Assembly: GCF_016526145.1 (NCBI RefSeq)
Contig: NZ_JADDUE010000005.1
Span: 390,808 to 454,807, forward strand
DNA length: 64,000 nt
Direction: 5' to 3'
Source: Saccharopolyspora galaxeae
GTDB lineage: Bacteria > Actinomycetota > Actinomycetes > Mycobacteriales > Pseudonocardiaceae
The translations under genes and the position numbers were made by a program. The notes under the pieces are model-generated. The model worked only from the letters and a program-made list of their open reading frames with translations, made no database searches and was not told the DNA's origin. Positions 55,645 through 63,880 of the stretch are shown here, piece after piece; the first letter of the stretch is position 1; every line of letters begins with the position of its first letter.

Positions 55645-57875
55645 CCCAGCAACCCGCCAGGTCCGAGCCGATCGACGACCACTTCCGGTCCACTGTGGCC
55701 GGATGCGGCACCGCCGATTCCTCGACAACGGCCCGGTATCCGGCCGCGGCGCGCCAGGAACTGCTGGAGCTGTTCGACGCGCAGTGCGGCAGCAGGCACC
55801 TGGACTTCGCAGCTCGGGAACTGGGGCACCGCAAGCTCGGCTACTACAGCATCGGCTCGGCCGGGCACGAGTCGAACGCGGCGGTCGCCGCGTCGTTGCG
55901 CCCGACGGACCCCGCGCTGCTGCACTACCGGTCCGGCGCGTTCTACCTGCGGCGGGCGAGCCAAGTGCCGGGACAGGACCCGCTGCGGGACGTACTGCTC
56001 GGCGTGGTCGCTTCCGCCGAAGAGCCGATTTCCGCGGGACGGCACAAGGTCTTCGGTCACGGCGATCTCGGGATCATCCCGCAGACCTCGACGATCGCCT
56101 CGCACCTGCCGCGCGCGATGGGGCTGGCGTTCTCGCTGGCGCGCGCCGAACAACTCGGCGTCCGCGCCGAGTGGCCCGCGGATTCGGTGGTGCTGTGCAG
56201 CTTCGGCGATGCCTCGATGAACCACTCCACCGCCCTCGGGGCGATCAACTCGGCGCTGCACTGCGCACACCAAGGGCTACCGATGCCCTTGCTGCTGGTG
56301 TGCGAGGACAACGGGCTCGGCATCAGCGTCCGCACTCCGCACGACTGGGTGGAGTCCGCGCACTCCGGCAGACCGGGACTACGGTACTCCACAGTGGACG
56401 GTGACGATCCGGAGCAGTGCCTGCGGATCGCCGCCGAGACGGCGGATTGGGTGCGCGAACATCGCCGGCCCGCGTTGCTGCACCTGCGCACGGTGCGGCT
56501 GATGGGGCATGCGGGGTCCGATGTGGAGTCCGCCTACCGCTCCCGTGCCGAGATCGTGGCCGAGCACGCGCGGGACCCACTGCTCGCCACCGCGAAAACC
56601 TTGGTGCGGCAACAAGTTCTCTCCGCCGAGCAGGTGCTGGAGCGTTACGAGCAGAAGCGGGCCGAGGTGACGCGCATCGCCGAACAGGCGCTGTCCCGGC
56701 CGAAACTCGCCGACAGCCGGGACGTCATGGCAACGATCGCCTCCGAGCACCCGGAAGCCGTCCGGGCACGCGTCCGCCGTGGACCGACCGAGCAGGCGAC
56801 GGTTCCGGACCGGGGGCTGACCCTCGCGGAGTCGATCAATCACGGGCTGGCGGCGGCGTTGGCGGGCGATCCCGGTGTGCTGGTGTTCGGTGAGGACGTC
56901 GCGGGCAAGGGCGGCGTGTACGGGGTGACCCGCGGTCTGCGCCGCAGGTTCGGGGGCCTGCGGGTGTTCGACACGGTGCTCGACGAGCAGAGCGTGCTGG
57001 GGACCGCGCTCGGGGCCGGAACGGCCGGCCTGCTGCCCATTCCGGAGATCCAATACCTGGCGTACCTGCACAACGCCGCCGATCAGCTCCGGGGTGAGGC
57101 CGCGACGCTGGGGTTCTTCTCGGACGGCCGCTTCCGGAACCCGATGGTGGTGCGCATCGCCGGGTACGCCTTCCAGAAAGGTTTCGGCGGGCACTTCCAC
57201 AACGACAATTCCGTCGCCGCGCTGCGCGACATCCCCGGCCTGGTGGTCGCCTCCCCGGCCAGCCCGGACGATGCCGCCGCCATGCTGCGCACCTGCGTAG
57301 CAGCCGCCCGCGAGGACGGACGGGTGTGCGTGTTCCTGGAACCGATCGCGCTCTACCACGAGCGGGACCTGCACGAGACCGGGGACGAAGGATGGCTGGC
57401 GCGCTACCCCGATCCGGTCGGCGGACACGTACCGATCGGGCGGGCGCGCACCTACGGGAACGGGACCGACCTGACGCTGGTCACCTTCGGCAACGGGCTA
57501 CCGCGTTGCCTCCGGGTCGCGCGGCGGTTGCAGCGCGAAGGGGCCGGGGTTCGCGTGCTGGACCTGCGGTGGCTGAGCCCGCTACCCACCGAGGACCTGC
57601 TGGCGGCGGCGCGTGCGACCGGGTCGGTGCTGGTGGCCGACGAGACGCGGCGCAGCGGCGGGGTGTCCGAACCGGTCGTGACCGCTCTCGCGGACGCGGG
57701 TTTCGCCGGCAGGATCGCGCGGGTCACCAGCGAGGACAGTTTCATCCCGCTCGGCGACGCCGCGTACCACGTGCTGTTGGACGAGCAGGACATCGAGGAC
57801 ACCGCGCGGAAGCTGCTGGCGGGAACGTCCGACGCCGCCACGGGAGCCGGCACCCGCCCGACCCGCGACGGCTGA
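55641..57875 (+). CDS. Fused alpha-beta E1 component of a 2-oxoacid (branched-chain type) dehydrogenase
   Basis: 744 aa. Residues ~40-345 are E1-alpha: YYSIGSAGHESNAAVAASL, GHGDLGIIPQTSTIASHLPRAMG, and the TPP motif SFGDASMNHSTALGAINSA. Residues ~395-735 are E1-beta: LTLAESINHGLAAALAGDPGVLVFGEDVAGKGGVYGVTRGL, TALGAGTAGLLPIPEIQYLAYLHNAADQL, VADETRRSGGVSEPV. It decarboxylates a 2-oxoacid onto lipoyl-E2. Alpha and beta are normally separate in this class. No E2 or E3 gene is in the window. ATG overlaps the LysR stop. Confidence 0.9.
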   Translation: MTQQPARSEPIDDHFRSTVAGCGTADSSTTARYPAAARQELLELFDAQCGSRHLDFAARELGHRKLGYYSIGSAGHESNAAVAASLRPTDPALLHYRSGAFYLRRASQVPGQDPLRDVLLGVVASAEEPISAGRHKVFGHGDLGIIPQTSTIASHLPRAMGLAFSLARAEQLGVRAEWPADSVVLCSFGDASMNHSTALGAINSALHCAHQGLPMPLLLVCEDNGLGISVRTPHDWVESAHSGRPGLRYSTVDGDDPEQCLRIAAETADWVREHRRPALLHLRTVRLMGHAGSDVESAYRSRAEIVAEHARDPLLATAKTLVRQQVLSAEQVLERYEQKRAEVTRIAEQALSRPKLADSRDVMATIASEHPEAVRARVRRGPTEQATVPDRGLTLAESINHGLAAALAGDPGVLVFGEDVAGKGGVYGVTRGLRRRFGGLRVFDTVLDEQSVLGTALGAGTAGLLPIPEIQYLAYLHNAADQLRGEAATLGFFSDGRFRNPMVVRIAGYAFQKGFGGHFHNDNSVAALRDIPGLVVASPASPDDAAAMLRTCVAAAREDGRVCVFLEPIALYHERDLHETGDEGWLARYPDPVGGHVPIGRARTYGNGTDLTLVTFGNGLPRCLRVARRLQREGAGVRVLDLRWLSPLPTEDLLAAARATGSVLVADETRRSGGVSEPVVTALADAGFAGRIARVTSEDSFIPLGDAAYHVLLDEQDIEDTARKLLAGTSDAATGAGTRPTRDG

Positions 57876-58201
57876 TCGCCGCGGCCCTGACCGAAGGTTC
57901 CGGCCCTCGGACCGCGGCGGAGGCCGTCCGGGCAAAAGGGCCGACGGCGCACTCCCCTGCGCCGCCGGCACCGCCATGCTAGGCGCGGAACCGCCTCGGG
58001 TTCATGTCGTTCATGAGCCGCTGAACTGCTAATTCTCCGATCACGAGGCAGCCGCCAAGGCCCTGGAGGCGCACATCGACGATCCCGCGCCGTGCGGTCT
58101 GCCCGGCCACGTGATCGTCTGCAGGCGTACCTGCGGCGCCCCGCGCACTTCACTGCTGCATGCACGAAGCGGAACCGGCACTCGGCACGGTTCAGATCGC
58201 C
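57876..58201. other. Gene-free stretch with a possible short coding remnant
   Basis: 326 bp between two convergent genes. At about 58037-58120 one plus frame reads DHEAAAKALEAHIDDPAPCG followed by LPGHVIVC, which looks protein-like, but it has no start, is preceded by stops and is not followed by a recognisable domain. It may be a decayed gene fragment or chance. Confidence 0.35.
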
Positions 58202-59596
58202 TCAGCCGTCGGGATCGCCGAAGACCTTGCCGGGGTTGAAGATGCCCGCCGGGTCGAGCGCGTTCTTCACCGCGTGGTGCATCCCGACCACCGTCGGCCC
58301 GAGTTCATCGTGCAAGCCGCGCCGTTTCAGCAGGCCCACGCCGTGCTCACCGGTGACGGTGCCGCCCAGCGCGATCGCATCGGCCACGATGTCGTCGAAA
58401 GCGCGCTGCGCACGCTCGCGCGCCGCTTCGTCCCCGGCGGGAGTGATGATCAGCGGGTGCAGGTTGCCGTCCCCGGCGTGCGCGATGTTCGCGATCTTCG
58501 TGTCGTGCCGCTGCGCGGCGGCTTCGACCTTGGCGAGCATGTCCGGCACCAGCGCGCGAGGCACGCACACATCCTCGGTCAACAGCGGACCCAGCCGTTC
58601 CAGCGCCGGATAGGCCAACCGGCGGGCGGCGAACAGCGCATCCGCCTCGTGCTGATCGGTGGAGGCCGCGCTGAACGTGGCCCCGCCCTTCTCGAAGCAT
58701 TCGACGATGGCTTCGACTTCGCGATCCCCGGCTTCGCCCGGCGTGTCCGAGCGGCCCAGCAGCAGCACTTCGGCCTCGTCGCTGAGGCCCATGTTCTTCC
58801 ACTCGTCCACGGCACGCAGGCAGTGCCGGTCGAGCAGTTCCAGCGCGGAAGGCGTCACCCCGGAGGCGGCCACCGCGGCCACCGCATCACCTGCCGCCAC
58901 GAGCGAATCGAAGTAGCCGACCACGGTGCGCTCCGGCGCGCGCACCCCGGGCAGCAGCTTCACGGTGATCTCGGTGATGATCCCGAGCGTGCCCTCGGAA
59001 CCGACGAACAGCCCGCACAGGTCGTAACCCGCGACGCCTTTGGCGGTGCGCCTGCCGAGCCGAACCACCTCGCCGTCGCCGACAACGGCTTCCAACCCGA
59101 GGACGTAATCCCTGGTCACGCCGTATTTGACGCAGCAGACGCCGCCCGCGTTGGTGGCGACGTTGCCGCCGATCGTGGACCAGGGCGAGCTCGCCGGGTC
59201 CGGTGGATACCAGGCGCCGTGCTCGCGGCAGGCGGCGCGGAAGTCGTCGTTGACCGCACCGGGCTGGACCACGGCGAGCTGTTCGCGCGGGTTGATCTCC
59301 AAGACCGAAGTCATCCGCTCGAACGAGATCAGCACGCAGCCGTCCAGCGCGTTGGCCCCGCCGGAGAGGCCGGTGCCGGCTCCCCGCGGCACCACCGGCA
59401 CACCGAGTTGCGCGCACACTTTGACCACGGCGACGACGTCTTCGGTGCCGGTGGGGCGCACGACGGCGGCCGGGGTCCCGTGCGGCGCCCATTCGGCTTC
59501 GTCGTGGGCGTAGCGGGCGACGGAGTCCGGATCGGTGACCAGCTGTTCTTGCGGTAGCTCGGCCCGCAGCGCCGCGAGTGTGCTCTCCGTGTCCAT
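58202..59596 (-). CDS. FAD-linked oxidase (GlcD-like), second copy
   Basis: 464 aa. Same architecture as the protein at 40939: PRGAGTGLSGGANA, PPDPASSPWSTIGGNVATNAGGVCCVKYGV, LTEDVCVPRALV, AHAGDGNLHPLIITPAGD and TGEHGVGLLKRRGLHDELG. D-2-hydroxyacid (glycolate, lactate or 2-hydroxyglutarate-like) oxidation is the family role. ATG 59596 has GGAGGGT 4 nt upstream. Monocistronic; no GlcEF subunits adjacent. Confidence 0.9.
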   Translation of the reverse strand: MDTESTLAALRAELPQEQLVTDPDSVARYAHDEAEWAPHGTPAAVVRPTGTEDVVAVVKVCAQLGVPVVPRGAGTGLSGGANALDGCVLISFERMTSVLEINPREQLAVVQPGAVNDDFRAACREHGAWYPPDPASSPWSTIGGNVATNAGGVCCVKYGVTRDYVLGLEAVVGDGEVVRLGRRTAKGVAGYDLCGLFVGSEGTLGIITEITVKLLPGVRAPERTVVGYFDSLVAAGDAVAAVAASGVTPSALELLDRHCLRAVDEWKNMGLSDEAEVLLLGRSDTPGEAGDREVEAIVECFEKGGATFSAASTDQHEADALFAARRLAYPALERLGPLLTEDVCVPRALVPDMLAKVEAAAQRHDTKIANIAHAGDGNLHPLIITPAGDEAARERAQRAFDDIVADAIALGGTVTGEHGVGLLKRRGLHDELGPTVVGMHHAVKNALDPAGIFNPGKVFGDPDG

Positions 59597-59775
59597 CGAC
59601 CCTCCGTTCACCCGTTCGCACCCACGCTAACCGTTCGGGTGCGGACGAGCCCACCTCCACCCGGCGGGACCGACCCTCGGTGATGCTTTCGGCAGCGACG
59701 TCCGCGCTGGTCACAGCGGCTTGCGCGGTTGAAACGCGGTGCTCGGCGGTTATCACATGCTGCGAAGGACCTGCG

Positions 59776-59985
59776 TCATTCCGCCGTTGCGGGCAGCTTC
59801 CGACGGTCGCAGCGCCCCGAACCGATCGAAGCCAGGAAGCCTCGCCACCGCTCCTTCGACACCCGCAGCAGCGCCCCGTGGGGTTCTTTGGAGTCCCGGA
59901 TCAGCGTGGCCGTCCCCGTGCACGCGACCTCGACGCAGTTGCCCGTCGACCCGCTTCGAGTACTGCGGTGCCACTCCTCGGACAT
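59776..59985 (-). CDS. DUF397 protein without an adjacent XRE partner
   Basis: 69 aa. WHRSTRSGSTGNCVEVACTGTATLIRDSKEPHGALLRVSKERWRGFLASI is the DUF397 pattern (CVEVA, V/IRDSK, W..F). DUF397 proteins normally follow an XRE/DUF5753 regulator gene in a BldB/WhiJ-like or Scr-type pair that can behave as a toxin-antitoxin-like developmental module; no such gene lies on either side here. ATG 59985 follows GGAGGGGG; an ATG 12 codons upstream is an alternative. Confidence 0.8.
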   Translation of the reverse strand: MSEEWHRSTRSGSTGNCVEVACTGTATLIRDSKEPHGALLRVSKERWRGFLASIGSGRCDRRKLPATAE

Positions 59986-60142
59986 CACGACCCCCTCCTC
60001 AGATATCAGGACTCCTTTCATCTTCGGTGATCGGCCGATGGACTCAATTCAGCACTTGTCGCAACCGGCTTCCTCCGACACATCACGACTCGACATCCCA
60101 GTCGGTGGACCGCGCCGCCGCGGCCGAGCACCGGAGGCCGGG

Positions 60143-60580
60143 TCAGTCCGCGACGCCCCTGCTCTGATCGATGAAGGTCTGGCGCTCCGGGACGATCCAG
60201 ATGGTCACGCGGTCGCTCTTGATCGCTTCCGGCGGGTAGTCCTTGCCGATGTACTTGTGCGCGAGTTCGTCCACCTGCCGCCGGGCGCGGTCGCCGGTGG
60301 TCGTGGCCGACACCCGGCCACGCACCTCCGCGTAGCGGTACGGGTCCTGCTCGTCCCTGATCAGCACGGTGATCCGGGGGTCCCGCTGCACGTTGAGGTA
60401 CTTCGCGCGGTGCGTCTCGGTGTTGAGCACCAGCTGGTCGTCGTCCACGTCCACCCAGATCGTCTGGCTCTGGATCCGGCCGCTGGGCAGCACCGTGGAC
60501 ACGGCGGCGAAGTTCTTGCCGGTGGCCAACCGCTCGGTTTCGGGCATCAGCTGTGGTCCGTTCTCGGTCTTCGCCGGCAT
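60143..60580 (-). CDS. PPOX-class (F420-type) flavin/deazaflavin-binding protein
   Basis: 145 aa split-barrel: LATGKNFAAVSTVLPSGRIQSQTIWVDVDDDQLVLNTETHRAKYLNVQRDPRITVLIRD, then YAEVRGRV and DELAHKYIGKDYP, typical of mycobacterial F420-dependent PPOX-like reductases. Probably reduces a small substrate with F420H2, or binds it. GGGAGGAG lies 6 nt before the ATG. Divergent or isolated; substrate unknown. Confidence 0.85.
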   Translation of the reverse strand: MPAKTENGPQLMPETERLATGKNFAAVSTVLPSGRIQSQTIWVDVDDDQLVLNTETHRAKYLNVQRDPRITVLIRDEQDPYRYAEVRGRVSATTTGDRARRQVDELAHKYIGKDYPPEAIKSDRVTIWIVPERQTFIDQSRGVAD

Positions 60581-60644
60581 CGCGACTCCTCCCGGTCGGG
60601 CGAACCTTCTCGATTCCGCCCTACCCGGAGCCCACCGGCGCCAA

Positions 60645-61643
60645 TCAGGCGCCGTTGCGGGAGATGACCTCGTTGATCAGGTCCGAGCCGGGGAAGTCCA
60701 TCAGCACCACGCCGGTGCGCGGCACGTCGTTGCCACCGAGATGTTCCAGGGCGTGGTCGTTGACGCCGCGGGCCCCGCTCGCGCCGCAAGCGACGTCTTT
60801 CGGGTCGGCGCCGAGGCTGGAGCCGCTGGTGAAGTTCAGGAACATCTCCGCGGGATCGGCGGAGTTCGTCTTGTCCCAGTGCTCCCGCACGTGGTTCCAC
60901 TTCTGCTCGATGTCGCCGACGGTGGGCACTTCGTACTCGTCCTGGACGTAGTCGCCCCAGTTGTCGTCGTTGAACTGCTCCAGCCCGTAGCCGCCGACCA
61001 AGCCGCCTTGGGCTTCCTGCAGTGCGGTGAGCACGATCTTGCCGCGGGCGGCACCCAGCGTGGGCGTCCCATCGGAAGCCGGGTTGTACAGGTAGTGCCC
61101 GTTGGGATCGTTCTGCTGGTAGCGGTCCACGATCTCCGCGGTGCTCAGGTCGCTGGACTCGTCGGTGCACGAGCCGACTTCGCCGGTGCACTCGGCTTTC
61201 AGCCGCAGCAGCACGGTCTCGCCGGGGTGGGCGGCGAGGAAGTCACCGGCCTTCGCCAGCACGTCGGCGAAGTTGGCGTGCTGGTAGAAGGTTCCGTGGT
61301 GGACGGTGAACTCGTTGTCCACCTTGCGCACCCGGATGTCGATGGCGCGGATGCCGGCGTCGAGCTGCGCGGTGAGGGTTTCGGCGCTGTCGCCGTGGTC
61401 CTCCTGGGTCTGCGTGATGTCGCCGCCGTGCAACGACAAGGTGTCGTGCGTGCCGGGAACGGACAGCGCCGCGAGGCCGGTGTCGTCGGGCAGCCCGCTC
61501 ATCCACTCCTGGTTCGACGCGTCGGTGAGGCTTTCGCAGTAGGCGGTCGCCGCGTGCGCGGACCCGGCGGGAACGAGGGTCACCGCGAGCGCCGCAGCGA
61601 AGGTGAGCGCGGCCCGGGCGGTGGAAGTTGCGACTCCGGCCAT
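60645..61643 (-). CDS. Secreted phosphatidylinositol-specific phospholipase C (PI-PLC X domain)
   Basis: 332 aa. Signal peptide of about 31 residues (ARAALTFAAALAVTLVPAGSAHA-A). Catalytic His pair: His66 in LSVPGTHDTL and His115/116 in VDNEFTVHHGTFYQ, with Arg/Asp in IRAIDIRVRK between. Cys residues (AECTGEVGSC) suggest disulfides outside the cell. It should cleave phosphatidylinositol or GPI-type lipids. The first ATG at 61700 would add Arg-rich residues ahead of the signal, so 61643 is chosen. Divergent from the methyltransferase gene. Confidence 0.9.
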   Translation of the reverse strand: MAGVATSTARAALTFAAALAVTLVPAGSAHAATAYCESLTDASNQEWMSGLPDDTGLAALSVPGTHDTLSLHGGDITQTQEDHGDSAETLTAQLDAGIRAIDIRVRKVDNEFTVHHGTFYQHANFADVLAKAGDFLAAHPGETVLLRLKAECTGEVGSCTDESSDLSTAEIVDRYQQNDPNGHYLYNPASDGTPTLGAARGKIVLTALQEAQGGLVGGYGLEQFNDDNWGDYVQDEYEVPTVGDIEQKWNHVREHWDKTNSADPAEMFLNFTSGSSLGADPKDVACGASGARGVNDHALEHLGGNDVPRTGVVLMDFPGSDLINEVISRNGA

Positions 61644-61692
61644 GCGGGCATGATCACGCGTGCGGCGTACCGGGTGGCGGTACTGGCGACAT

Positions 61693-61711
61693 CCCGCCAT
61701 GGCGGGCTTTT
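61693..61711 (+). terminator. 14-bp palindrome CCCGCCATGGCGGG followed by T-run
   Basis: A perfect palindrome and CTTTT lie between the divergent PI-PLC and methyltransferase starts, only 12 nt before the latter. It looks like an intrinsic terminator, but its place upstream of a gene also allows a leader attenuator or operator. Confidence 0.45.
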
Positions 61712-61722
61712 ACCGTGGGGAC

Positions 61723-62610
61723 ATGGAACTCGACGAGCCGCTGGTGCTCGACGGCGGGCTGGGCACGCAACTGGAGGCGCGCGGGGGTGATCTCTCCGGC
61801 GACTTGTGGTCGGCGCGGTTCCTGGCATCGGCACCGGAAGAGATAGTCGCCGCGCACGAGGCGTTCTTCGCGGCCGGTGCGGACATCGTGACCACGGCGA
61901 GCTACCAGGCGGGCTTCGCGGGTTTCGCCGCGCACGGCTTCGATCGCGAGCACGCGGCCGGGCTGATGCGTCGCAGCGTCGAGCTGGCCAAGCGGGCCGC
62001 GCAGCGAGATGCGGGCAAGCGGCGCTTGGTCGCGGCATCGGTGGGCCCGTACGGGGCGGTGCTGCCGGACGGTTCGGAGTTCCGCGGCCGCTACGGCCTG
62101 AGCCACCGCGAACTCGTCGGGTTCCACCGGCCACGGCTGGAAGTCCTCGCCGAAGCCGGGCCCGACCTGCTCGCGCTGGAGACGGTTCCGGACGTGGACG
62201 AGGCGGCCGCGCTGCTGGAAGTGCTCGGCGACGTCGACGTGCCCGCTTGGCTCTCGTACAACATCGATGGCGAGCGCACTCGCGCCGGACAGCCGCTGGA
62301 GGAGGCGTTCGCCGTAGCCGCCGGTCGGGACGACGTGCTCGCGGTCGGCATCAACTGCTGCACGCCCGCCGATGCCACGCGGGCGGTGCCGATCGCTCGC
62401 GAGATGACCGGAAAACCCGTCGTGGTCTATCCGAACAGCGGCGAAGGCTGGAACGCCGGACGGCAGGACTGGACGGGGCCGTCCCGGTTCGACGCGGCGC
62501 TGGTTCGCGATTGGGTCGCTGCGGGAGCCCGCATCGTCGGCGGTTGCTGCCGCGTCGCGCCCGCCGACATCAACGCCGTCGCGAACGTCCTGGCACGGCC
62601 GCGCGATTGA
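61723..62610 (+). CDS. mmuM: Homocysteine S-methyltransferase
   Basis: 295 aa. LVLDGGLGTQLEARGGDL, TASYQAGFAGFAAHGF, GINCCTP (Cys212/213) and VGGCCRV (Cys275/276) supply the zinc-thiolate motif of the MmuM/BHMT-like family. It transfers a methyl group, probably from S-methylmethionine or SAM, to homocysteine. The ATG at 61723 has only GGGG nearby; an ATG 24 nt upstream lies inside a palindrome. Near MTHFR and SAH hydrolase genes, fitting a methionine/homocysteine cluster. Confidence 0.9.
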   Translation: MELDEPLVLDGGLGTQLEARGGDLSGDLWSARFLASAPEEIVAAHEAFFAAGADIVTTASYQAGFAGFAAHGFDREHAAGLMRRSVELAKRAAQRDAGKRRLVAASVGPYGAVLPDGSEFRGRYGLSHRELVGFHRPRLEVLAEAGPDLLALETVPDVDEAAALLEVLGDVDVPAWLSYNIDGERTRAGQPLEEAFAVAAGRDDVLAVGINCCTPADATRAVPIAREMTGKPVVVYPNSGEGWNAGRQDWTGPSRFDAALVRDWVAAGARIVGGCCRVAPADINAVANVLARPRD

Positions 62611-62625
62611 GCTGCAGGGGCGCGG

Positions 62626-62664
62626 AGTGAACGGACCGCCCGCCGGGCGGACGATCCGTTCACT
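62626..62664. terminator. Bidirectional hairpin between mmuM and metF
   Basis: Outer 10-bp repeat AGTGAACGGA / TCCGTTCACT encloses an inner CCGCCCG / CGGGCGG, with a small bulge. It lies between convergent genes and can stop transcripts from both sides. Confidence 0.75.
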
Positions 62665-62756
62665 TCCGGCGAACCGCTCGGGTATCGAAGGGAGGAGAGA
62701 TCCCGCAGCGGGAGAGCGCCGGAAGGCGCACGCAACACGAGCTCAGCAACAGGCGA

Positions 62757-63644
62757 TCAGGACGGTGTCGGGGACCAGTAGTCGAGCATCTCCGCGAACA
62801 CGTCGAAGGCCGGCTTGGAGTAGCCGTACGGTGCCTCCAGGTGCAGGCTCAGCGGGAAGCCGAGGTCGGCCACCCCGTCGATGACGCTCTTGTACACGTC
62901 GAGATGCTTCTGCTTGCGCTGCTCGAAGCCGAGCTCGCTGATCGCGGCGACCCACTTCTGCTCGGCCTCGACGGCCGGGTTGCCGGGGTCCTGGATGAGC
63001 CAGTCGATCAGTCCGCGCTTGCCTTCGACGCTCGGCACGAAACCGAACGAGAGCAGGATCTCCGGGCGGTGCGGCGTCTTCTCCGCGAATTCCCGCAGGA
63101 ATCCGACGATCGCGTCGGAGTACAGCAGCTGCGTCATGCCGTACGTCGCGCCGCGGTCGCACTTGAAGTTGAACCGGCCGTGCTCGCCCTCGCGGGTCGG
63201 GATGAGGATCGAGCCGCGGTTGGGCACGATGTCCTGGAACTGGGTTAAGGCGTCGGTCGGCGGGATCCCGCCGCCTTCGCCGTCGGCCATGGTGCGCGGC
63301 ACGCCGACGAACGTGATGCCTTCCATCCCGGCGCTGCGCAGGTGCTTGAGCCGCTCGGTCAGCTGCGGCTTGTCCATGAACGCGGTGACCTGCGTGCACA
63401 GGCCCTTGACGTCGCCGATCTCCGGACGCACCGCGTTCCAGAAATCGATGACGTCCATCTTCGGCTTCATCTCGATCGGACGGTCGTCGTCCTCGGCGAT
63501 GATGCCCGGGATCATGAGGTGCCCGATGCGGTCGGCGAGCCCGGCGGCGCGGCTGTTCTCGGCCACCTTGCGGCCTTCCTCCACGGCCCTCTCCTGTCCG
63601 CCGTCCAGGTCGGGCGGTGCCATTTCGAGTGCGATCGTGTGCAT
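62757..63644 (-). CDS. Methylenetetrahydrofolate reductase, atypical mycobacterial type
   Basis: 295 aa. TIALEMAPPDLDGGQERAVEEGRKV, HLMIPGIIAEDDDRPIEMKPKMDV, CTQVTAFMDK, GITFVGVPRTMADGEG, FNFKCDRGATYGMTQLLYSDAIVGFL, LLSFGFVPSVEGKRGLIDWLIQDPGN match, by recall, Rv2172c, shown in mycobacteria to be a non-canonical MTHFR. It reduces 5,10-methylene- to 5-methyl-tetrahydrofolate for methionine synthesis. It lacks the classical MetF start but keeps the TIM-barrel pattern. ATG at 63644 has GAGG ~5 nt upstream. Transcribed behind the SAH hydrolase gene. Confidence 0.88.
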   Translation of the reverse strand: MHTIALEMAPPDLDGGQERAVEEGRKVAENSRAAGLADRIGHLMIPGIIAEDDDRPIEMKPKMDVIDFWNAVRPEIGDVKGLCTQVTAFMDKPQLTERLKHLRSAGMEGITFVGVPRTMADGEGGGIPPTDALTQFQDIVPNRGSILIPTREGEHGRFNFKCDRGATYGMTQLLYSDAIVGFLREFAEKTPHRPEILLSFGFVPSVEGKRGLIDWLIQDPGNPAVEAEQKWVAAISELGFEQRKQKHLDVYKSVIDGVADLGFPLSLHLEAPYGYSKPAFDVFAEMLDYWSPTPS

Positions 63645-63806
63645 GTCGGCCTCAGGTTTTCCTTCCTAGCCGGTCACCGCGCACACCCGGCCGCGTCGCT
63701 GGAGCAGCCGCGCGAGCAGCAACCGTACTGCCGGAAAAATCGGAATTCGAGGGGGCGCGAAGTGTTCGGCGCCGCGGCCTCGACGGGAGTTGCTGGTTTT
63801 TCGGGG

Positions 63807-63847
63807 GCCGCCACCGCCCGAGGCTGCAAACCCCGGGCGGTGGCGGC
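63807..63847 (-). terminator. Hairpin after the SAH hydrolase gene
   Basis: Perfect 14-bp inverted repeat GCCGCCACCGCCCG / CGGGCGGTGGCGGC with a 13-nt loop, 34 nt beyond the ahcY stop on the minus strand. Likely the terminator separating ahcY from the MTHFR gene. Confidence 0.8.
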
Positions 63848-63880
63848 GACCACCGGTCGCTCAGGCCGTAGCCGAACGAA

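Noticed and set aside
63645..63806. SAH or SAM riboswitch ahead of the MTHFR gene
   Set aside because: I looked for the conserved SAH-aptamer segments and could not match them; a covariance-model scan would decide.
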